Positions 59,201-64,000 of a DNA stretch of 64,000 nucleotides are shown here, piece after piece (position 1 is the first letter of the stretch; the number at the start of each line of letters is the position of its first letter). Below the pieces are notes generated by a model. That model was not told where the DNA came from. It did no database searches and saw only the letters and a list, made by a program, of their open reading frames with translations. The translations under genes and the position numbers were made by a program. Source of the DNA: Prosopocoilus inquinatus (taxonomy: Eukaryota; Arthropoda; Insecta; Coleoptera; Lucanidae); contig CM069876.1 of assembly GCA_036172665.1 (NCBI GenBank), positions 35,867,001-35,931,000 on the forward strand, given 5' to 3'.

Positions 59201-59685
59201 CTAATTACAAAAATTAAAAGCGTTTTATCAGAAGACTAAAGAAGTCCAACTTGTCATAACATGCGTGATATCTATGCTTTCAGGTTTACTGGTTCACCGT
59301 AGAATTTGGTCTCTGCAAAGAAAATGGCGCCGTCAAGGCCTACGGTGCTGGCCTCCTGAGTGCATACGGCGAACTACTCCACGCCCTCAGCGATAAGCCA
59401 GAGCTCAGGCCATTCGAGCCAGCCTCCACCGCCGTTCAACCCTACCAAGATCAGGAATACCAACCGGTCTACTTCGTGGCGGAAAGCTTCGAAGACGCCA
59501 AGGACAAATTCAGGCGCTGGGTGTCCACCATGTCCAGGCCCTTCGAAGTCAGGTTCAACCCTCACACGGGCCGCGTGGAAATGCTGGATTCCGTCGACAA
59601 ATTAGAGTCTCTCGTTCACCAGCTGAACACGGAGGTTCTGCATCTGTCGAACGCGATCAACAAATTGAAAGTCCCCTCGCTCTAA
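41192..59685 (+). CDS. ple: Tyrosine 3-hydroxylase (pale), seven coding exons
   Basis: Converts tyrosine to DOPA using Fe(II), O2 and tetrahydrobiopterin. This is the rate-limiting step for dopamine and for cuticle melanin and sclerotin. Coding exons: 41192-41260, 51259-51370, 51436-51507, 51754-52240, 55453-55785, 56102-56229 and 59284-59685. All junctions are GT-AG. The product is about 533 residues if one surplus base in exon 6 is ignored. Order: short N-terminus with PKA-type site RRRSL (Ser32), acidic linker, ACT-like regulatory domain (about residues 100-190), catalytic domain, and C-terminal tetramerisation helix. Iron ligands are His362 and His367 in [10 protein letters not shown] and Glu407 in FTVEFGLC. 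The [18 protein letters not shown] segment is strongly conserved. Intron 1 is about 10 kb. The reading frame is broken by an extra T at 56220-56222. Confidence 0.96.
41261..42700 (+). repeat. Start of pale intron 1: degenerate repeats
   Basis: Between 41300 and 42010, blocks such as 'attaaatttgccaaaaatt' and 'aaaacagcgagagaaa' recur at about 150-230 bp. A clearer duplication of ~225 bp covers 42247-42690 ('gcttggggattccccg', 'aattcttgtttattatgcag', 'aggaatttcccctgcatttt', 'attagcaaaaagcacaagc'). The Lys-rich frames here are repeat artefacts. Confidence 0.55.
43690..44220. repeat. Intronic copy of the upstream array blocks
   Basis: The palindromic 'gtaaagcacggattttggtt' block, the 'atcggagtcacatatttcga' block and 'cccgaataattcggggagtg' are present in the same order as at 38447-38960. 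The array unit therefore has a single copy inside pale intron 1. Confidence 0.7.
44221..46560. other. Pale intron 1, T-rich, no gene
   Basis: T-rich intronic sequence. Near 45400-45610 the phrase 'cgtcatttgttttttcc' recurs as a degenerate short tandem, and a (CTT)n run lies at about 45702-45720. Hydrophobic frames on the plus strand come from T-richness. Confidence 0.45.
46560..47760. promoter_or_regulatory. Candidate intronic regulatory block in pale intron 1
   Basis: About 1.2 kb of noticeably GC-richer, non-repetitive DNA within the repeat-laden 10 kb intron. No protein domain is seen in any frame, no splice-bounded exon is obvious, and no transposon signature is visible. Such islands of complex sequence in first introns often hold enhancers; this is inference only. 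Confidence 0.3.
47940..48040 (+). repeat. Hammerhead-like motif, degraded copy E, in pale intron 1
   Basis: TTGAAGA at 47965-47971 (core C3 changed to T). Stem II pairs 47972-47976 with 47983-47987, followed by GAAAC at 47988-47992. Stem III is AC/GT around TGGT. The cleavage base is G (47999), which hammerheads do not cut. Stem I is largely preserved with 'caggagg'. An inactive relative of copies A to D. Confidence 0.45.
48041..49049. other. Pale intron 1, AT-rich, no gene
   Basis: Nothing beyond A/T-rich sequence is seen. Confidence 0.4.
49050..50470 (-). repeat. Degenerate repeats carrying RT-like motif scraps
   Basis: The minus strand reads [11 protein letters not shown] near 49070-49105, GVPQGAM near 49415-49440, [13 protein letters not shown] near 50048-50085 and [10 protein letters not shown] near 50415-50450. 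All resemble the LINE reverse-transcriptase phrase GVPQGSVLGPILF. The last two sit in a ~370-bp direct duplication (49800-50090 against 50180-50450) sharing 'aattaaacattttgttgc'-like and 'aacttttaatt' blocks. No intact domain. Confidence 0.45.
50471..51258. other. End of pale intron 1
   Basis: No feature apart from the 3' splice site 'aatttcag' at 51251-51258. Confidence 0.5.
51259..51370 (+). CDS. ple: pale coding exon 2
   Basis: Encodes [20 protein letters not shown] and onward, including the regulatory Ser32. It ends in phase 1 at AATG|gtaagt. The following intron is only 65 bp. Large minus-strand frames over 51134-51653 are shadows. Confidence 0.95.
51436..51507 (+). CDS. ple: pale coding exon 3, acidic, probable cassette
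   Basis: 72 nt, phase 1 to phase 1. It encodes an acidic Pro-rich stretch ([20 protein letters not shown]...). Skipping it keeps the frame and regenerates the same GAC codon at the junction. Drosophila TH has alternatively spliced acidic exons in this position, so tissue-specific skipping is plausible. Confidence 0.85.
51754..52240 (+). CDS. ple: pale coding exon 4, regulatory domain
   Basis: Begins [20 protein letters not shown] and covers the ACT-like regulatory domain. It runs into the start of the catalytic domain with [20 protein letters not shown] and ends in phase 2 at TA|gtaagt, inside a Tyr codon. Confidence 0.95.
52241..55452 (+). repeat. Pale intron 4: two pyrimidine-rich tandem arrays
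   Basis: A (TTC)n run opens the intron. From about 52550 to 53650 a ~265-280 bp unit recurs four times or so ('tcaacatccttttctcttca', 'cactctctgtctccatttt', 'aactctttcctgtt'). From about 53800 to 54310 a ~254-bp unit is present twice ('aaacgtccaaacgtccaagt', 'tttcgaaaacgtgacca', 'gaccttttcgttt'). The Ser/Phe-rich frames across here (e.g. 52715-53565) are products of the repeats and not genes. Confidence 0.65.
55453..55785 (+). CDS. ple: pale coding exon 5, catalytic core
   Basis: Runs from [10 protein letters not shown] to the conserved [20 protein letters not shown] and [11 protein letters not shown]. Phase 2 at both ends. The intron that follows is 316 bp. Confidence 0.95.
56102..56229 (+). 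CDS. ple: pale coding exon 6, with a 1-nt frame error
   Basis: Carries the iron-binding [10 protein letters not shown] and [16 protein letters not shown]. Phase arithmetic from exon 5 (ends phase 2) to exon 7 (starts phase 0) requires a length of 1 mod 3, but 128 nt are present. The T run at 56220-56222 has one base more than needed for the conserved EKLST ending. As written the frame would stop at 59394-59396 and lose Glu407. Confidence 0.93.
56230..59283 (+). repeat. Pale intron 6: T-rich with degenerate repeats
   Basis: Around 56580-56900 a ~170-bp unit is duplicated ('ttttcccaatttc', 'tttcttctatatcttctact', 'gagcagt'), with further relatives to about 57400. A (GTC)n run lies near 58402-58416. 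Ser/Phe-rich frames are T/C-rich artefacts. The region 58500-58620 was checked for a tRNA and rejected. Confidence 0.5.
59284..59685 (+). CDS. ple: pale coding exon 7, C-terminus
   Basis: Starts [15 protein letters not shown] with the third iron ligand, then [15 protein letters not shown] and [16 protein letters not shown]. It ends in the leucine-rich tetramerisation helix ([15 protein letters not shown]) and TAA. Confidence 0.96.
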   Translation, partial: VYWFTVEFGLCKENGAVKAYGAGLLSAYGELLHALSDKPELRPFEPASTAVQPYQDQEYQPVYFVAESFEDAKDKFRRWVSTMSRPFEVRFNPHTGRVEMLDSVDKLESLVHQLNTEVLHLSNAINKLKVPSL

Positions 59686-60240
59686 ATGTTAAATTATTTA
59701 AATGTTGTTAGGTCGTCGTTGGGTAGCTGTGTGACTGGTGCTGCCCTCCCGATGGCGTTCCTCATCGCTATCACTGTATAAAGTCGTCATTACGTGTAAT
59801 ATATTAATATTATTATAATTATTTTATTATTATTATTGTAATTATAATTAGAATTAGCTAAGTGATCAATCAAGTAGCATGTGATCTCACTTGTAAACAT
59901 TGCACCCCTTCTCCTCGACCCCCCCTGCCCTATCTGCGATATGTTGTTAGTTAGAAACTAAATAGGAGTGCACTGTATGTTTAATGCCCACAAGAGTATT
60001 TTATCATTCGCACGAGATCATGCATTATAGTAGAGAATTAATGTGTGGAATACTATATGTTAAAATATAATGTGCAATGCAACTTTATTTATTTCTCTTT
60101 TCATTCAATAGTTATCCCTTTTTCACCCCAATCGATGGTATAAAACAAGTAAGTAATCCCAATAAGCAAGGGACTGATACAAAGCTGATCAAAAGGCTAA
60201 GAGAAACAAACTCGATATATTCTGCAACTTACAATGGTAT
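59686..60240 (+). other. pale 3' UTR and downstream DNA
   Basis: AT-rich with a (TTA)n-like run at about 59798-59850. No canonical AATAAA is seen close to the stop; AATATA at about 59800 and similar variants could serve. The 3' end is not determined. Confidence 0.4.
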
Positions 60241-60249
60241 GGTTTAGAT

Positions 60250-62560
60250 TAATTGGTTTTAATATTTAATGGCGCGGATAAAGTTGGCTTTTCAGTTCCA
60301 GACTCCTGCATCCGATGGGAGGTTTGTGGATGTAGCCCAATTCGTCTTTAGGGCTACGTCTGGTTTGGTTTGGCAATTTTTCTTTCCTGTTTGGATTACC
60401 TGCGTTGACTTCGACGACGAATTCTGACTATGTAGGAAGGCCCAGCCTCTTTGTCCCTCATCTTCTTTTGGCAGCCTTTACTGTCTTTTAAAACAAGATG
60501 CTTTGGATCTCATCGAAAGTTACCCTCCACCAAGTTTGGATGGATTTATTGGTTTAGCTCCAATCAAGGTGATCATGACCCCAAAACATTGCCTCGCCAA
60601 GTTGATTAGGTTGGTCTTCTGGTTTGGATTCGCACTTTCAATTTCCTTTCTGGTCGATTTCGTGAACAATTAAATACCTTTAGACGAATTCTGACTGGTT
60701 GGAGATCTTTCCAGGCTGAGATTAAACGTTCCGGCACTCATCGACTGGTAGATTCTTCTTTAGGCAAGCACCTCATGACCCTTAACCAAGATAATCTAAT
60801 ATTATCATTAAAATCTGGATGGAGGTCTTTTGAACTTTGCCGATTCTCAACTTCTCTACGTCAACCTCAACGAAGACTGGATGTATTTATGGGCCTCATG
60901 ACGGTCATTCGGCCAAATTTAGTAAATCCAAACTGTTAGATTGCGCGTTGGTCTGATTCTGGTTTGAATTCCTTTACAGTCGACTTGGGTTAAAATTCCT
61001 ACACAATCTAAAATTAAATAATACTTTTGCTCCCAAGAAGCTTTGCTGTATAACGATTGGATTGGATTCTGGAAGACAATGGTTTCGTATCATAACTCAT
61101 CATTGAGTTATGCTGTTAAATCTGGATATGTCCGCTTGGAGGAGTTTTGGACTTCATCGAGTGTTAGCGACCCAACAAAAAAGGACGGAGGGTTATTGAT
61201 TTACATCCATTGGTTCCCGTGGTGGCCATTTGGGCAGCACTAGGTTATGCTTTGGTCTTCTTGCACCTTCTGGTCACCTTGGGTTGATTATACTACATCT
61301 GGAAGAAATCTTTGCACACTAAAATTAAATATTCCGGCAAGAAGTTCCGTTAGGTTTTGAAATACCATTGCCTCTAAATCTAAGCATTGAGTTATGTAGT
61401 CAACATTGTCTCTTAAATCAGACTGTGTCGATTTGGAGGTGTTTTGGACCTCGTCGATTGCCGGCCCCCGCCAAAAAATGATGAAGTTATTGGTGGTTTA
61501 ATTCCATCGGATCTGGTGACGACCAATTGGGCAAAACTAGGCCGTGCTTAGGGTTGGATTTTAATTTTCTTTATTTCCTGGCGACTTGGGTTGAAGAATT
61601 TCCACGGTAATCGAAAATCCAAAAGCCTGGCGGGCAAAGAGCTTCACCTTAAAACGATTGGGTTGAATTTGGAAGACAATGGCTTCCTACCATATCATTC
61701 ATGCTTCATTCTGCAGTCTTCTTGCATTTCCTATTTATCTGGAAAGTTTTTAAGTTAAATATGACATCGAGTTGTGAAGTCTACATTGCGTTTAAATCTG
61801 AATGTGTCCATTTGGAGGCGTTGTGGACCTTATCGAGCGTTAATCCTCATCAAGAATTGTTGTTATTGATTTAGTTCCAATGGTTCCTATCGTGTCCATT
61901 TTTCCAAAACTAGGCTTACTTTGATCTGCTTCTGGTTTGGTTTGCACCTTCTTTACTTTCTGATCGACTTGAGCTGGTTGTAACCAACAGCTAACTGCGT
62001 TTGGAAGATTTCCCAGGCGTGTAAAGTCTTTGCAATCTAAAATTAAATACTCAGGTATTCGTCCAAGAAGATTCCATTGGATTCTGAAATTGTCTGGCCT
62101 CTTATCATGGCCCCGGGGATTGAGTTACGTCAACGCCCTCTTTTAAATTTGATTATCTTCATTTGGAGGTGTTTGGATCTCTCGAATATCAGCCTCAACA
62201 TTCGTGGATGGAGTTATTAGACCTCGTGATCGCTACTTGGCGGCCAAATACTTCGGCTTTAGTCCAAGAAGCCATAATACCACAGTCTCTTATCATAACC
62301 TAGGGGTTACGTATGTCGCCCTTTTATAGATCTGGCTGACTCCGTTTGGAGATCTTGCACTTCATTGAGTGTTAGCCTCCACCAAAAATGGATGAATCAT
62401 TGTAACCATTTGGCCAAAACTAGTGAACACCAACTCACCCTTTGGCCAAAACTAAAGCACACAAACTCACCCTTCGACTGCACGTGAGTTTGCTTCTGGT
62501 TTGGTTTGGCAGCTCCTTTTCCTTGAAGGTTATGAACCTAACCCACATTTTCTTTTCGGG
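60250..62560 (-). pseudogene. Degenerate tandem array of fragments related to the adjacent Cys/Pro-rich gene
   Basis: One block ('ttggaggagttttggacttc' and variants) appears near 60821, 61136, 61432, 61812, 62161 and 62347. A second ('gcttctggtttggtttggca' and variants) appears near 60353, 60613, 60950, 61925 and 62488. Both resemble, in order and spacing (about 180-260 bp), parts of the gene at 62801-63976: 'atggaggaggtgatttattc' at 63207 and 'gcttttggtttggcttcg' at 62949. Stops occur in every frame. Interpreted as old internal duplications of the gene's 3' part; the similarity is by eye. Confidence 0.5.
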
Positions 62561-62800
62561 GCATCTTTAAGTTTGGAAAAAAGACTGACGCCTTGCTTCT
62601 TTTGATGATCTCTTGTCATAACTAGGATATAAGACACTTCCCTCTTCCTTATTCTTCGATCCAGTACACTCGTTTTTGCCTTCACTAACTCCAGGACTTC
62701 ACTTTTGAAAGTCGGTGACGAGTACTGTTTCCGTTGGTTCCTCACTTTCTTCATGGCTTTTGGTCTTCATCGTCTGGAACCAAATTTAATAGTCAGGGTC
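62561..62800 (-). other. Probable 3' UTR of the Cys/Pro-rich gene
   Basis: Follows the stop codon on the minus strand; ATTAAA occurs about 10-20 bases past the stop. The small frames here are not supported. Confidence 0.35.
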
Positions 62801-63976
62801 TCAGGGGACACGTTTATCTGTCTGCTTTTCAATTTCAAATTCCTGCATCGAAAACGGATTTACGGGTATAGCCCCGTTGGGCATCATGGCAACCACCCGC
62901 GCAGAATTGGTAAATGGGAACTCACCATTTGACTGCGCGCCGTTTTGCTTTTGGTTTGGCTTCGCGATTCTCTTTCCGTTTTTCCTCGGTGCAGATTTCT
63001 TACTGCGTTGGACGTCTGCTGCAGCGGGCTGAAATTGAACTCCCGGGCAGTCTTCGAGGCACTCCTTGCGCAGAAGCTTCTCTTCTTCTCTCGGTTTATA
63101 CCGAATGCAATCTGGTATGCATTGGTCTTTCGGCGGTGGCATCTTTTCATAACCGTTGCTCTGGGGAAGTAAATCCTCATCGTTTTTTAAAATTGGGGCG
63201 CCTCCAGATGGAGGAGGTGATTTATTCTTCATCAAGTGTCTTGAACCGGGACATTCGAGCTCGCACTCGCGTTTTGGGCTTCGCTGAGGTCTTCGCCCGT
63301 GCACATACCCGGGGCATTCTGGAATGCAGTCGTCTCTCGGGTACTTTTGAATATAGCCTGGGCACTGAGGGATGCAGTCGACGTTTTCCTCTTCTGCTCT
63401 CCTCATGGTATGTTTCGACCCGGGACACTCGAGCTCGCACTCGCGCATCGTAGGGCTTCGCCTTTTTCCCTTGAGGGAGTGTTTCGAGCCGGGACAGTCG
63501 AGCTCACACTCTCTTTCACGACTTCGGTATTTCAACGAGTGCTTTGAACCAATGCATTCCGGTTCGCATTCACGTACGGGACTTGACCCTCGTTGTCTAG
63601 GGGGTGATACAGGAACGGGTGGGGTTCGGTTTCTCAGTGCATGCTTCGATGTCGGGCATTCTGGCTCACATACGCGCACTGGGCTGGTACTGCGCTTCGG
63701 AGAGGATGGTGGGGAAGGGCTTCGAGAGGAATACTGTTGGGGTAGATAATATTGTGGAGGGACGTAGTGCTTCTGGGGGAGTTTCTGGGGGCGGGCTTGT
63801 CGAGGATACGGTGAGTAACTGACGGGAAACGGTCTCGGGAAAGACTGGGTCGGTTTGGGGCGCGTCTGGGAAGGGTAACAGTAGATGGGGCTACCTCCTC
63901 CATCTCGACCGCATTCGTACGTCTGTTTGTAGGATGGATCATAGGAAGCAGGGGGACGAGGTTGTCTCGTAGGTAT
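62801..63976 (-). CDS. Unrecognised Pro-rich protein with nine CxxxC modules (3' exon, partial)
   Basis: The open frame continues to the window edge, but a strong 3' splice site (TTTCAATTTGCAG at 63989-63977) marks the exon start, so earlier exons lie outside. It encodes about 390 residues. A Pro/Tyr/Ser-rich N-terminal part comes first. Nine short modules follow over about residues 105-305: five of type CEPEC/CELEC/CELDC-x-GSKH, and others of type CIPxCPGY, CIPDC and CLEDCPG. The tail is basic and Asn/Gln-rich (KKSAPRKNGKRIAKPNQKQN). No membrane segment is visible. The paired cysteines with acidic spacers suggest metal binding or disulfide cross-linking, e.g. in a structural or extracellular protein, but the function is unknown. 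Plus-strand frames over the region are shadows. Confidence 0.8.
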   Translation of the reverse strand: MPTRQPRPPASYDPSYKQTYECGRDGGGSPIYCYPSQTRPKPTQSFPRPFPVSYSPYPRQARPQKLPQKHYVPPQYYLPQQYSSRSPSPPSSPKRSTSPVRVCEPECPTSKHALRNRTPPVPVSPPRQRGSSPVRECEPECIGSKHSLKYRSRERECELDCPGSKHSLKGKRRSPTMRECELECPGSKHTMRRAEEENVDCIPQCPGYIQKYPRDDCIPECPGYVHGRRPQRSPKRECELECPGSRHLMKNKSPPPSGGAPILKNDEDLLPQSNGYEKMPPPKDQCIPDCIRYKPREEEKLLRKECLEDCPGVQFQPAAADVQRSKKSAPRKNGKRIAKPNQKQNGAQSNGEFPFTNSARVVAMMPNGAIPVNPFSMQEFEIEKQTDKRVP

Positions 63977-64000
63977 CTGCAAATTGAAACTATTTAATTA

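Noticed and set aside
62914..63749. Several plus-strand frames over the Cys/Pro-rich exon
   Set aside because: Antisense shadows of a repetitive coding exon.

Overview
This looks like nuclear DNA from an insect, most likely a beetle (the order is an inference). It is AT-rich, with spliced genes, long T/A-rich introns and many decayed transposable elements. No bacterial-style operon, CRISPR array, rRNA or convincing tRNA was seen. Three protein-coding genes can be supported. (1) A single-exon isoprenyl diphosphate synthase / terpene-synthase-like gene lies on the minus strand at 10175-11308. (2) The tyrosine 3-hydroxylase gene (pale/TH) lies on the plus strand, with seven coding exons spread from 41192 to 59685. 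(3) The 3' exon of an unrecognised Cys/Pro-rich gene lies on the minus strand at 62801-63976 and runs off the right edge.

Layout. 0-10 kb holds repeats only: non-coding elements carrying hammerhead ribozymes, a tandem 'agatggcgct' family, and a three-copy ~600 bp array at 4.6-6.5 kb with a nested foldback element. 10.2-11.3 kb is the terpene-synthase-like gene. 11.5-20 kb carries a non-autonomous hAT element with a perfect 8-bp target duplication, several MITEs and a second ribozyme-bearing element inside a 58-bp perfect foldback. 21-33 kb is a graveyard of non-LTR retrotransposons (an R1-like one and two Jockey/CR1-like ones, all minus strand), one split by a 1.55 kb inverted-terminal-repeat element and followed by a 1.8 kb long-inverted-repeat element. 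33-41 kb is non-coding and ends in minisatellites and a tandem ~1 kb repeat array just upstream of the pale promoter. 41.2-59.7 kb is pale, with a 10 kb first intron. 60.2-62.6 kb is a degenerate tandem array that appears to be built from fragments of the neighbouring Cys/Pro-rich gene.

Most notable: at least five related hammerhead ribozyme motifs (about 698-746, 16126-16167, 1401-1440, 34141-34187 and 47961-48006), one of them intact by consensus, in a dispersed non-coding repeat family. Next is the FPP-synthase-like gene, which has lost several substrate-binding residues in a pattern consistent with recruitment as a terpene synthase. The pale gene carries an apparent 1-nt insertion in exon 6 that breaks an otherwise perfect reading frame; an assembly error is the likeliest reason.

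The three genes have no obvious functional link. Tyrosine hydroxylase makes DOPA for dopamine and cuticle tanning; the prenyltransferase-like protein would belong to isoprenoid, juvenile hormone or pheromone chemistry.
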